A stretch of 27,496 bases of DNA from Acetobacteraceae bacterium (GCA_947478535.1 CANJXD010000010.1:1-27496), one strand, 5' to 3'. Counted from the first letter of the stretch, positions 7,732 through 15,201 are shown. Numbers and translations: made by a program. The notes: a model not told the origin generated them from the sequence alone.

Positions 7732-9107
7732 TCCGCCGGATCGCCGCCGTGCTGGCGGTGGTGACGGGCGCGCTGATGCTGGTCTGGCCGGCCTTCCTGA
7801 ATGGCTATCCGCTGGTGTTCAGCGATACCGGCGCCTTCCTGCACCAGACCGCGCCGCCGCCGTCCGGCCCGCTGGTGATCTGGGACAAGCCGCACCTCTA
7901 CGGCCCGCTGCTGCATGCCTTCCATTGGCGGATCTCGCTCTGGGGGCCGCTGCTGGCGCAGGGGCTGATGATCTCCCACCTGCTTTGGCTGGTGCAGCGG
8001 GCACTGCGCGGGCGGGCGGGGCCGCTGGTCCATCTGCTGGCCTGCGCCGCGGCGGCAGGGCTGACCACCGCGCCCTTCACCATTGCCCTGCTGATGCCCG
8101 ATGTCTTCGCCCCCGCCGTGCTGCTGGCGCTGCTGCTGCTGGGCTTTGCGCGCGATGCGCTGACGGGGCGGGAGGCGCTGTGGCTGACGATCCTCGCTGC
8201 CCTCGGCATTGCCGTGCACCTGTCGCACCTGCCGCTGGCGGCCGGCGTGATCCTGCTGGTGGCGCTGCTGGCGCGGCGCGTCCGGCCGGTACTGCGCACG
8301 GTGCTGCCGCTGGCGGGGGCCATCGGGCTGCTGCTGGGGACGAATTTCTGGGCGCATGGGCGGGCCGTGCTGTCCGCGCATGGCGCCACCTTCGCCCTCG
8401 CGCGGTTGCAGGCGGATGGGCCGGCGGCGGCGGTGATCCGGGACCGGTGCCCGGGGTCAGGGTGGTATCTCTGCGCCTTCGTGGATCGCCTGCCGATGGA
8501 CAGCGACGCCTTCCTCTGGGACGCGGATAGCCCGGTGAACCGCGCCCCTGATGGCAGCCCCCGCCCACTCGGCGGCGCGGCGCTGTCGCCCGAGGCCGGC
8601 GCGATCGTGGCGGAAACACTGCGCGCGCATCCCTTCGCGGTGGCCCAGGCGATGGCGCTGAACACGCTGCGCCAGTTGGGCATGGCGACGGCGGGGGATA
8701 CGCTGGTCGATACGCACCTCTCCACCGCGCTCCGCCCCCGCATCGCGGAGGCCTTCCCGGCCGAGGAACTGGCGACCTATGACGCGGCGCTGCAATCTCG
8801 GGGGTTGCTGCCAGCGGCGGCGGCGCCTTTCCTGTGGCCGCATGGGCCAGTGCTGCTGGCTGGTGCTGCGCTGGCGTTGCTGGCGTGGTGGCGCGCGGCG
8901 AAAGGGCGCGATGCGCGTCGGCTCGGTCTTGTCCTCGGCGTGCTGGTTGGCATCACGGCCAATGCCTTTGCCACCGGCGCACTTTCCAAGCCGCATCTGC
9001 GCTACGAGGCGCGGATTGCCTGGCTGATACCGATCATCGCCGGTCTGGCGCTGCTTCCCCGCCGGCGGGACGCCGTTGGCGCACCGCGGCGGGACGCCGT
9101 TCGCTAA
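7728..9107 (+). CDS. Polytopic membrane protein, function unknown
   Basis: A 459-residue protein with about nine to eleven predicted membrane segments: the N-terminus (IAAVLAVVTGALMLVWPAFL), several in residues 75-205 rich in Leu/Ala, and four near the C-terminus (residues 365-450). Between them lies a large polar loop, about residues 215-320, with RDRCPGSGWYLCAFVDRLPMDSDAFLW. Two Cys in this loop could pair outside the membrane. I do not recognise a characterised family; the layout recalls membrane glycosyltransferase-like proteins, but no catalytic motif is evident. The TTG start overlaps the moaE stop (TTGA), so expression probably follows moaDE. The last residues (RRRDAVGAPRRDAVR) are encoded by a GC-rich tandem repeat, so the natural C-terminus may have been altered by repeat expansion. 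Confidence 0.7.
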   Translation: MIRRIAAVLAVVTGALMLVWPAFLNGYPLVFSDTGAFLHQTAPPPSGPLVIWDKPHLYGPLLHAFHWRISLWGPLLAQGLMISHLLWLVQRALRGRAGPLVHLLACAAAAGLTTAPFTIALLMPDVFAPAVLLALLLLGFARDALTGREALWLTILAALGIAVHLSHLPLAAGVILLVALLARRVRPVLRTVLPLAGAIGLLLGTNFWAHGRAVLSAHGATFALARLQADGPAAAVIRDRCPGSGWYLCAFVDRLPMDSDAFLWDADSPVNRAPDGSPRPLGGAALSPEAGAIVAETLRAHPFAVAQAMALNTLRQLGMATAGDTLVDTHLSTALRPRIAEAFPAEELATYDAALQSRGLLPAAAAPFLWPHGPVLLAGAALALLAWWRAAKGRDARRLGLVLGVLVGITANAFATGALSKPHLRYEARIAWLIPIIAGLALLPRRRDAVGAPRRDAVR

Positions 9108-9147
9108 AACACGGCGGGACGCCGCTGGCTGAACCCCGGCGGGGCGG
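9063..9147. repeat. GC-rich tandem repeat, period about 25 bp, crossing a stop codon
   Basis: Three close copies of CGGCGGGACGCCGTTGGC start at 9063, 9087 and 9112, and a degenerate fourth starts at 9137. Each core can fold as GGCG-GGA-CGCC. Copies 1 and 2 encode the last residues of the membrane protein, its TAA follows copy 2, and copies 3 and 4 lie between that stop and the convergent SnoaL-like gene. The array may act as paired transcription barriers between converging genes, or it may be a replication-slippage product. Confidence 0.8.
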
Positions 9148-9150
9148 CAC

Positions 9151-9504
9151 TCAGTAGAAAAAGCGCTCCTCCACCACCTTGCCGCCGACCACCGTGTAGA
9201 GCCCGATCTCGGCCATCTTCACCCGTTCCCCGGTCGCCTTGGCGGTGATGTCCATGCTGAAGCGCAGCGCGAACTGGTCGCCATGGACAAAGGGGCCCTC
9301 GGTCGTCGCCTCATGGACGATGTGGTTCTCATACCACCAGGTGGATTTGCCCTTCACCGCCTGGATGCCGCGGACTTCAGCCATCGGGCCTTCCATCGCC
9401 TCCCGGCTCACCACCTCATCGGCCCAGAAGCGATCCCCCGCTTCCTCATGCTGGCCGGCCTTGCAGAGCGCGGCAAAGGCTTCGGCAACCTCCCGGACGG
9501 TCAT
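9151..9504 (-). CDS. SnoaL-like/NTF2-fold protein
   Basis: A 117-residue protein. It starts MTVREVAEAFAALCKAGQHEEAGDRFW and continues with EGPMAEVRGIQAVKGKSTWWYENH, then alternating strands ending EIGLYTVVGGKVVEERFFY. This is the cone-shaped alpha+beta pattern of the NTF2-like/SnoaL superfamily, including the usual YTVVGGKVVEERF ending. Members include isomerases, hydrolases and non-enzymatic binding proteins, so no reaction is assigned. A weak purine-rich site (GAGAG) precedes the ATG. It is the last gene of a minus-strand group after ilvE and the acetyltransferase, 86 bases downstream of the latter. Confidence 0.75.
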   Translation of the reverse strand: MTVREVAEAFAALCKAGQHEEAGDRFWADEVVSREAMEGPMAEVRGIQAVKGKSTWWYENHIVHEATTEGPFVHGDQFALRFSMDITAKATGERVKMAEIGLYTVVGGKVVEERFFY

Positions 9505-9590
9505 CGAAGTTCTCTCTATGTTCTAGAGGGGGCACCCTGCCAAAAGATGCCGGCGCCTGCAACGAAAAACTGCCCCGCCGGCCCAAGGGG

Positions 9591-10115
9591 TCACTTCGCG
9601 CAGGCGGCCACCAGGGCGGTGATCGCTGGCCAGGCCACATGGCGTTCGGGGACCAGTTGGCCGAAGGTCTCCCGCTCCACCACCGGCCCCACCTCCCCGC
9701 CCAGGGTGCGATAGAAGCGCAGCGCGCCCGGGTTGGCGGCGAAGCACCAGAGATCGGCGGTGCGCGCCCCCTGGTCGTGCAGGCGCTGCGCGGCGAAGCC
9801 CAGCAGGGAACGGCCGATGCCCGCACCGCGCATGCCGGGGCGGATGTGCAGGTTGTCGATGTGGCAATTCGTGCCATCCCGCCAGGCCGCGACGAAGCCG
9901 GCGAGGTCGCGCCCGGCGACGGCCACGATCACCGCGCCGGGCCGCCTGCGACCGCCCAGCACCTGGTCCCAATGCGTGCCCAGCGCATCCTCGATCTGCC
10001 CGGCCAGGAAGCCGGGCGACAGGACGTCGCGATAGGCGTCGCGCCAGGACGCGATATGCAGGCGCGCGATCGCGTCCGCATCGGCGGACCGCGCGCCCCG
10101 CAGTCGCAGGGCCAT
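9591..10115 (-). CDS. GNAT-family N-acetyltransferase
   Basis: A 174-residue acetyl-CoA-dependent transferase. It opens LRLRGARSADADAIARLHIASWRDAY, typical of GNAT motif C. Motif A (HIDNLHIRPGMRGAGIGRSLLGFA, about residues 85-108) contains the R-G-x-G-I-G pyrophosphate-binding loop. Motif B (ADLWCFAANPGALRFYRTLGG) carries the NPGALRFY segment common in this family. The substrate is not predictable. The gene starts 32 bases after the ilvE stop, on the same strand, and is probably cotranscribed with it. No signal peptide or membrane segment is seen. Confidence 0.9.
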   Translation of the reverse strand: MALRLRGARSADADAIARLHIASWRDAYRDVLSPGFLAGQIEDALGTHWDQVLGGRRRPGAVIVAVAGRDLAGFVAAWRDGTNCHIDNLHIRPGMRGAGIGRSLLGFAAQRLHDQGARTADLWCFAANPGALRFYRTLGGEVGPVVERETFGQLVPERHVAWPAITALVAACAK

Positions 10116-10147
10116 TCCGTTCTTTCCCTCACCCCGCGTCCGATCGT

Positions 10148-11047
10148 TCAGCCGATCAGGCGCGCCACTTCTTCGGGCGGCTGGCGAACCAGCGCCTCAT
10201 AGTCCTGCCTTAACATCGTCGTGATCCTGCCCGGCGTGAAGAGCGTATCGTCAAGCTGTCGTACCGGTGTCACCTCCGCCGCGGTGCCGACGAGGAAGAT
10301 CTCCTCCGCCCGCGCCGGCTCCGCGGCGGCGATTGTACGCTCCACCACCTCGATCTGTCGGCGCCGCGCCAGGGCCATGACGGTGCGGCGGGTTATACCG
10401 TCCAGGAAATTCACCGGCGTCGGCGTGTGCAGCGCGCCCTCCATCACGAAGAAGGCGTTGGCGCCCGTCGCCTCGGAGACATCGCCCTTCCAGTCCAGCA
10501 TCAGCGCGTCGTCGAAACCGGCGGCGGAGGCTTCGTGCTTCGCCAGCGTGCCGATCATGTAGAGACCGGCCGCCTTGGACGCGGTGGGCGCGGTTTCGGG
10601 ATGCGGGCGCTTCCAGCGCGCCCAGGTCAGCCGCACGCCCTGCTCCTTCGCCGCGCCGAACAGGTTCGGCCAGGGCCAGCAGGCGATGGCCAAGTGGATG
10701 CGGCTGTCCGGCGCCGCGACAGAAAGCTGTTCCGACCCGCGCCAGGCGATGGGGCGGAGATAGCCTTCCGTCAGCCCGTTGCGGGCCAGCGTCTCCACGC
10801 AGGCCGCATCGATGGTCGCCGCGTCGAAGGGGATCTCGAAGCCGAGGATGCGGGCGGACCCGATCAGGCGTTCCGTATGCTCCCGCAGCCGGAAGATGTG
10901 GCCGGCATAGGCGCGTTCCCCCTCGAAGACGGCGGAGGCGTAGTGCAGCCCATGCGTCAGCACGTGCACCTGCGCGTCCCGCCAGGGGACGAAGGCCCCA
11001 TCCAGCCAGATCCAGCCGTCCCGGTCGTCAAAAGGCAGCAGCGCCAT
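10148..11047 (-). CDS. ilvE: Branched-chain amino acid aminotransferase
   Basis: A 299-residue PLP enzyme of fold type IV, interconverting Leu/Ile/Val and their 2-oxo acids with glutamate/2-oxoglutarate. K158 in TASKAAGLYM is the Schiff-base lysine, matching the position in E. coli IlvE. Other landmarks are GLHYASAVFEGERAY, YLRPIAWRG, the cofactor-binding EATGANAFFV and DGITRRTVMALA. The start is ATG 11047, preceded by GAGGA; an upstream in-frame extension reaching 11140 has non-coding composition. It is divergent from the MarR-family gene across 192 bases that contain a palindrome, so it may share that regulator. D-amino acid aminotransferase or aminodeoxychorismate lyase are less likely given the full BCAT motifs. 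Confidence 0.93.
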   Translation of the reverse strand: MALLPFDDRDGWIWLDGAFVPWRDAQVHVLTHGLHYASAVFEGERAYAGHIFRLREHTERLIGSARILGFEIPFDAATIDAACVETLARNGLTEGYLRPIAWRGSEQLSVAAPDSRIHLAIACWPWPNLFGAAKEQGVRLTWARWKRPHPETAPTASKAAGLYMIGTLAKHEASAAGFDDALMLDWKGDVSEATGANAFFVMEGALHTPTPVNFLDGITRRTVMALARRRQIEVVERTIAAAEPARAEEIFLVGTAAEVTPVRQLDDTLFTPGRITTMLRQDYEALVRQPPEEVARLIG

Positions 11048-11180
11048 GGCGTTTTTATCCTCATCGCGACGATCCCCCCCGGATTGGGCCGTCGAGTTGC
11101 TACTTTTGCCACGCCCCTGCCCTATATCCGGGACAAACACGGGGTGTGCGGGTCAGAGGCTAGGATCGCACCGCCAGATA

Positions 11181-11197
11181 CGTCAATAATACTGACG
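11181..11197. promoter_or_regulatory. Imperfect 17-bp palindrome, candidate MarR operator
   Basis: CGTCAATAATACTGACG reads CGTCA-n-TA-n-TA-n-TGACG, symmetrical at 14 of 17 positions. It lies in the divergent region between ilvE and the MarR-family gene, 43 bases before the latter. Read on the minus strand it supplies TTGACG, a good -35 for ilvE, with TAGCCT 18 bases further as a weak -10. Size and placement fit an autoregulatory MarR-type site; binding is inferred. Confidence 0.55.
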
Positions 11198-11239
11198 CAA
11201 TTTTCGAGGAACGCCGTCCAATGGGAGCGCAGACCAGCC

Positions 11240-11800
11240 ATGCCGCTGGAGCCTGACACCGCACCGCGCACCGGGCTGGATGACCGGCCGGGCGCGACAG
11301 GGACTGCTGGTCGCAACCTGCTGTTCCTGCGGGAGGAGGAGCTGCGCCTGGCGCAGGACCTGCTCTTCTTCGGCTACCGCGACTTCACCGCGGGGCCGGA
11401 CGCCATGCTGGCGGAGATGGATATGGGCCGCGCGCATCATCGCGTGCTCCACTTCGTCGGCCGCCGCCCCGGCATCACGGTGGGGGATCTGCTGGGCATC
11501 CTCGGCATCACCAAGCAGTCGCTCGGCCGGGTGCTGACGCCGCTGGTGGAGGATGGCTATGTCACCCAATCCCCCGGCCAATCCGACCGCCGCCAGCGCC
11601 TGCTGTCGCTGACGCCGAAGGGTGCGGCGCTGGAACGCCAATTGTTCGAACGCCAGCGGGATACCGTGATGCGCGCCTATCGGGAGGCCGGGCCCCAGGC
11701 TGTGGAGGGCTTCCGCCGCGTCATGCGCGGGCTGATGGGCGAGGACGCCCGCAGCGCGGTGGACCGACTGGAAGCAGGGCCGGCGGAGAATGCCCGATGA
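11240..11800 (+). CDS. MarR-family transcriptional regulator (PetP-like)
   Basis: A 186-residue winged-helix regulator. The core shows HHRVLHFVGRRPGITVGDLLGILGITKQSLGRVLTPLVEDGYV (helices H2-H4 with the recognition helix) and the wing DRRQRLLSLTPKGAALE, which is diagnostic of MarR. The ATG at 11240 is used; longer in-frame sequence upstream is non-coding. The stop overlaps the response-regulator start as ATGA, and a histidine kinase follows. A MarR gene directly before an OmpR-type regulator matches petP-petR of alphaproteobacteria, linked in Rhodobacter to cytochrome bc1 expression and in others to envelope or growth control. That name is by context only. Confidence 0.9.
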   Translation: MPLEPDTAPRTGLDDRPGATGTAGRNLLFLREEELRLAQDLLFFGYRDFTAGPDAMLAEMDMGRAHHRVLHFVGRRPGITVGDLLGILGITKQSLGRVLTPLVEDGYVTQSPGQSDRRQRLLSLTPKGAALERQLFERQRDTVMRAYREAGPQAVEGFRRVMRGLMGEDARSAVDRLEAGPAENAR

Positions 11801-12504
11801 GCCTGAGTGCCGATGCGCCGCACCTCCTCGTCGTCGATGACGATGCCCGGCTGCGCGCTCTGCTGCAGCGCTTCCTGACCGAACAGGGCTTTCGCGTCAC
11901 CGCCGCCGCGGATGCCGCCGCCGCGAGGCGCGCCCTGGCATCCGTCAGCTTCGACCTCGTCGTGCTGGATGTGATGATGCCGGGCGAAAGCGGCCTGGAA
12001 CTCACGGAAAGCCTGCGCCGGGACGGCCAGGAAGTGCCCATCCTGATGCTGACGGCGCGCGGCGCGCCGGATGACCGGGTGACGGGGTTCGAGAGGGGGG
12101 TGGATGACTACCTCGCCAAACCCTTCGACCCGCGCGAGTTGGCGCTGCGCATCCGCACCATCCTGCGCCGTGCCGCACCGCCGCCGATCGTCGAGTCGAC
12201 GCACGGCCCGGTGCAACTCGGCGGCCGCTGGTTCGACCCGCAGCGCGCCGAATTGCGCGGGCCGGAAGGGGTGGTGCGGCTGACCGGCGGCGAACAGGCG
12301 CTGCTGCTCGCCCTCGCCCAGCGCCCCAACGAGGTGCTGAGCCGCGAGGATATCGCCAACGCCCTCGGCACCCCCGAAGCCGGGGAGCGTGCCATCGACG
12401 TGCAGGTCACGCGCCTGCGCCGCAAGATCGAGCCCGACCCACGGGAGCCTCGCTTCGTGCAGACCGTGCGGCATCGCGGCTACGTCCTGCGGCCGGGCGC
12501 CTGA
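11797..12504 (+). CDS. OmpR-family response regulator (PetR-like)
   Basis: A 235-residue DNA-binding response regulator. The receiver domain has the acidic cluster VVDDD (D14-D16), phospho-acceptor D58 in VVLDVMMPG, the Thr of LMLTARG, and K108 in YLAKPF. The C-terminal winged helix (residues about 140-233) carries LTGGEQALLLALAQRPNEVLSREDIA, IDVQVTRLRRKIEPDP and the terminal FVQTVRHRGYVL. All phosphorylation residues are intact, so it is expected to work with the histidine kinase encoded immediately downstream. It overlaps the MarR gene by four bases. PetR is the likely orthologue; targets cannot be read here. Confidence 0.95.
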   Translation: MSLSADAPHLLVVDDDARLRALLQRFLTEQGFRVTAAADAAAARRALASVSFDLVVLDVMMPGESGLELTESLRRDGQEVPILMLTARGAPDDRVTGFERGVDDYLAKPFDPRELALRIRTILRRAAPPPIVESTHGPVQLGGRWFDPQRAELRGPEGVVRLTGGEQALLLALAQRPNEVLSREDIANALGTPEAGERAIDVQVTRLRRKIEPDPREPRFVQTVRHRGYVLRPGA

Positions 12505-13857
12505 ATGCTGTCCTCCGCCACCTTCGAGCGGATCTTCCGCGCCCTGGTCCCGCGCGGGCTGCTCGGGCGATCGCTGCTGATCATCCTGCTGCCGCTGCTG
12601 ATCCTGCAGGGCATCGCGCTGCAACTGTTCTATGGCGGGCATCTCGATGTGATCTCCCGCCGCCTCGCCAGCGGCGTCGCCGGTGAGATCGGCATGGTGA
12701 TCGAGCAAATGCAGCGCCACCCGGCGCCGGAGGATCGCGCCTGGCTGTTTCGCGAAAGCACCTGGCGGCTCGACCTCAACATGGCCTTCGAGGAAGGCGC
12801 CTCGCTCGGCCGCACCCCGGACCGCGCCGCCTCCCTCCCCCTGCTGCCGCTGGAGGAGGACCTGGCGAATGCCATGGCCGAACGCGTGCGCCGGCCCTTC
12901 GACGCGGATTGGCAGTCAGACCGCCGCAGCATCATCATCCGCATCCAGATGCCGGACGGCGTGCTGCATGTGGAAGCGCCGCGCAAGCGGCTGTTCACCG
13001 GCACGCTCTACCTGTTCTTCATCTGGTTGGTCGGTTCCTCCCTGCTGCTGTTCGGCGTCGCCGCGCTGTTCATGAAGAACCAGGTACGCGCCATCCGTCG
13101 CCTGGCCGGCGCGGCGGAAGCCTTCGGGCTCGGCCGCGACATCGGGGCGATGAAGCCGGAGGGCGCACAGGAAGTCCGCCAGGCCGCGGCCGCCTTCAAC
13201 CGCATGCAGGAACGCATCCGCCGCTTCGTCGCCCAGCGGACTGATATGCTGGCCGGCATCAGCCACGACCTTCGCACGCCGCTGACGCGCATGCGCCTCG
13301 CCCTCGCCGTCCTGCCCCGGACGGAGGAGGAGGAGGATGACATCGCCGCGCTGGTCGAGGATGTGGAGGAGATGGAGCGGATGGTCGCGGCCTACCTCTC
13401 CTTCGCCCGTGGCGAGGGGCAGGAACAGGCGCGGCCCACGGACCTCGTCTCCATCGTCCGCGATGTCGCGCAGAAGGCGCGGCGGGATGGCGCGACGATC
13501 ACGGTGGACACGCCGGAGGCGCTGGTGCTGCCGCTGCGCCCGGATGCGCTGCGCCGCTGCCTGGCGAACCTGCTGGACAATGCCCGCAAGCACGCCGGGC
13601 GCATCGCCGTGGGTGTCCTCGAAATGCCGCGCGCCGAAGCGGGCGCCTGGGCGCAGGTGACGGTGGATGATGACGGGCCGGGCATCCCCGCCGCGCAGCG
13701 GGAGGAAGCCTTCCGGCCGTTCGCCACCCTGTCCGCCGGCGGTACGGGGCTCGGCCTCGCCATCGCGCGGGACATCGCGCGGGCACATGGCGGTGAGATC
13801 GTGCTGGAGGAAAGCCCGCTCGGCGGGCTGCGGGCGCGGGTGCGGCTGCCGGTTTGA
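12505..13857 (+). CDS. Sensor histidine kinase (EnvZ/PetR-partner type)
   Basis: A 450-residue inner-membrane kinase. It has two transmembrane segments (about residues 21-42 and 163-188) flanking a periplasmic domain of about 120 residues, then HAMP (190-242), a dimerisation/phospho-acceptor helix with H254 in GISHDLRTPLTRM, N-box N359 in LANLLDNARKHA, G1 box VDDDGPGIP and G2 box GTGLGLAIARDIARAHGG. All catalytic boxes are intact. The ATG abuts the response-regulator stop with no gap. The periplasmic sensor domain shows no motif I recognise. A bidirectional terminator follows about 20 bases after the stop. Confidence 0.95.
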   Translation: MLSSATFERIFRALVPRGLLGRSLLIILLPLLILQGIALQLFYGGHLDVISRRLASGVAGEIGMVIEQMQRHPAPEDRAWLFRESTWRLDLNMAFEEGASLGRTPDRAASLPLLPLEEDLANAMAERVRRPFDADWQSDRRSIIIRIQMPDGVLHVEAPRKRLFTGTLYLFFIWLVGSSLLLFGVAALFMKNQVRAIRRLAGAAEAFGLGRDIGAMKPEGAQEVRQAAAAFNRMQERIRRFVAQRTDMLAGISHDLRTPLTRMRLALAVLPRTEEEEDDIAALVEDVEEMERMVAAYLSFARGEGQEQARPTDLVSIVRDVAQKARRDGATITVDTPEALVLPLRPDALRRCLANLLDNARKHAGRIAVGVLEMPRAEAGAWAQVTVDDDGPGIPAAQREEAFRPFATLSAGGTGLGLAIARDIARAHGGEIVLEESPLGGLRARVRLPV

Positions 13858-13874
13858 GAACAGCCGCTGCAATG

Positions 13875-13911
13875 AAAAACCCCTTCCCGCTGGCGCGGAA
13901 AGGGGCTTTTT
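13875..13911. terminator. Bidirectional rho-independent terminator
   Basis: The hairpin pairs CCCCTT (13880-13885) with AAGGGG (13900-13905) and CCGC (13887-13890) with GCGG (13895-13898), with one C/A mismatch and a four-base loop. It is flanked by AAAAA on the left and TTTTT on the right. It sits between the convergent kinase and phasin genes and can terminate both transcripts. Confidence 0.9.
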
Positions 13912-13934
13912 CAGTCAGTCTGGACTGAGGAAGA

Positions 13935-14414
13935 CTACTTCCCGGCGCCCTTGGCGACGAGGGTCTTCACCTCGTCCATCGCCTCGGCGAAGCGCTTGTT
14001 CAGCAGGCCGAGCGCCTCGGAATTCGAATTCTGGATGAGGTCGGCGACCTCCTTCATGTTCGAGACCGCCTTCTCATAGGCGCCCTTGAGCATCTCCGCC
14101 TGACGGGCGGCGCGGGCCTGGGGGGCCTCCGTGCCGGTCATGGCGCGCATCGCATCCGTCATTTCGGCCATGGAAGCCTGCATGATTTCCATGTGGCGGC
14201 GGGCGACGGCCTGCGCACCCTCAAGCGCCACGCGGTTGGCGGCGGAAAGTGCCTCCAGGTTCCGGCGCTGCGCCTGGGCGAGACCTTCGAGGTCCGGCAT
14301 GGCGGGCATGCGGAACTCCGACAGCATCTTCATCATCTCATCGGGCTTCATGCCAAAACGGTCGGACATCATCAGCGCTCCTCGCTTGGGGGTAGGGTTG
14401 TTGGGCGCACTCAT
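13935..14414 (-). CDS. Phasin-family protein
   Basis: A 159-residue, Met- and Ala-rich, almost entirely helical protein: PDEMMKMLSEFRMPAMPDLEGLAQAQRRNLEALSAANRVALEGAQAVARRHMEIMQASMAEM, then a long amphipathic helix ending ALGLLNKRFAEAMDEVKTLV. The AQAQRRNLEALSAANR segment is the phasin family hallmark. Phasins coat polyhydroxyalkanoate granules. Two starts are possible: ATG 14414 (GAGG five bases upstream) and ATG 14372 (GAGGAG upstream, giving MMSDRFG). The longer frame beginning at 14453 starts inside a palindrome and is unlikely. A PhaR-like site lies 28 bases upstream of 14414. No PHA synthase is visible in the window. Confidence 0.9.
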   Translation of the reverse strand: MSAPNNPTPKRGALMMSDRFGMKPDEMMKMLSEFRMPAMPDLEGLAQAQRRNLEALSAANRVALEGAQAVARRHMEIMQASMAEMTDAMRAMTGTEAPQARAARQAEMLKGAYEKAVSNMKEVADLIQNSNSEALGLLNKRFAEAMDEVKTLVAKGAGK

Positions 14415-14442
14415 ACTCCCCTCACCCCAGCATCCCAAGTGT

Positions 14443-14463
14443 TTTTTGTGCACTGCACAAAAA
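14443..14463. promoter_or_regulatory. Perfect 21-bp palindrome, candidate PhaR operator of the phasin gene
   Basis: The arms TTTTTGTGCA (14443-14452) and TGCACAAAAA (14454-14463) are exact reverse complements around one central C. The core TGCACTGCACAA fits TGC-RNY-GCA-SMA, a motif I recall being reported for PhaR of rhizobia. It lies between the TetR-like gene stop and the phasin start, where a phasin repressor would bind. On the minus strand TTGTGC within it could serve as a -35, with TGGGAT 17 bases on, so repressor binding would block the promoter. Confidence 0.72.
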
Positions 14464-14477
14464 TTGATAAGCGACTG

Positions 14478-15146
14478 CTACAGGACGTCCCCGGACGGCG
14501 GCGCGGCGAGGTCGCCGGGCTCCAGCTTCAGGCTGCGCGCGGTCTGTTCGGCGCGGTCCAGCAGCCGGTCCAGGGCCGCCATGGTGGGCGCCATGTCCTG
14601 CGTCTCATCGGCCGACCAGGCGCGAACGACGCCGAACCAGAGACCCGTGAGGCCGGCGGCGCGGAGATTGCCGAGCGGGCCGGTCGCATCCAGTTCCGCC
14701 GCTTCGAGAAAGCGCTTCATCGCCTTGTGCAGCACCGGACCGAACGCCACGGCCAGCACCGGATCCCGCCACATATCCTGCTGCAGGCGCAGCATGCCGG
14801 CGCGATGAGGCACCAGCGCGTCGATGCCGCGCATCACGACATCGAACAGCCGGTCCCGCGGCGTGCCGCCCTGGCCGGGCACGGTGCCGGTCGCCACCGT
14901 ATCGGCCACCACCTCCCCGTGCAGGCGCAGCAGGTCGAGCCGGGAGGGAAAGCGCCGAACCAGTTCGGCTCCCCGCAAGCCGGAGGCGGCGGCGAGCCGG
15001 CCGACGGTGACACCCCGCCAGCCATGATCTGCGATCACGCTGAACAGGGCATCGAGGATACGGGCGTCGGGGGAGGCGGGGATGTCCATGACCCTCATGG
15101 TGGGGTCGCCGGGCCGTCCCGCCAATGGCTTTTTTTTGGTGCCCAT
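14478..15146 (-). CDS. TetR-like/COQ9-family protein
   Basis: A protein of up to 222 residues. The N-terminal helix-turn-helix reads ARILDALFSVIADHGWRGVTVGRLAAASGLRGAELVRRFPSRLDLLRLH, a TetR DNA-binding pattern with the Y-F segment replaced by RRF-PS. The all-helical C-terminus (FGPVLHKAMKRFLEAAE..., GLWFGVVRAWSADET...TMAALDRLLDRAEQ) resembles the ending of COQ9 proteins, which share the TetR fold but bind lipids in ubiquinone synthesis. The start is uncertain: ATG 15146, 15098 or 15089 are in frame; 15146 includes a run of eight A residues just after the start. It could be a local regulator of the phasin gene or a COQ9-like lipid-binding protein; ubiK lies in the same run of genes. Confidence 0.78.
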   Translation of the reverse strand: MGTKKKPLAGRPGDPTMRVMDIPASPDARILDALFSVIADHGWRGVTVGRLAAASGLRGAELVRRFPSRLDLLRLHGEVVADTVATGTVPGQGGTPRDRLFDVVMRGIDALVPHRAGMLRLQQDMWRDPVLAVAFGPVLHKAMKRFLEAAELDATGPLGNLRAAGLTGLWFGVVRAWSADETQDMAPTMAALDRLLDRAEQTARSLKLEPGDLAAPPSGDVL

Positions 15147-15201
15147 GCCCTCAGCCGCCGGGCACCCGCTCCGTGGGCTTGGCTTTGCCGCACTTGCAGC
15201 G

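Noticed and set aside
7425..8381. Gln/Arg-rich minus-strand open frame opposite moaE and the membrane protein
   Set aside because: Low-complexity antisense of GC-rich coding DNA, with no start signals.
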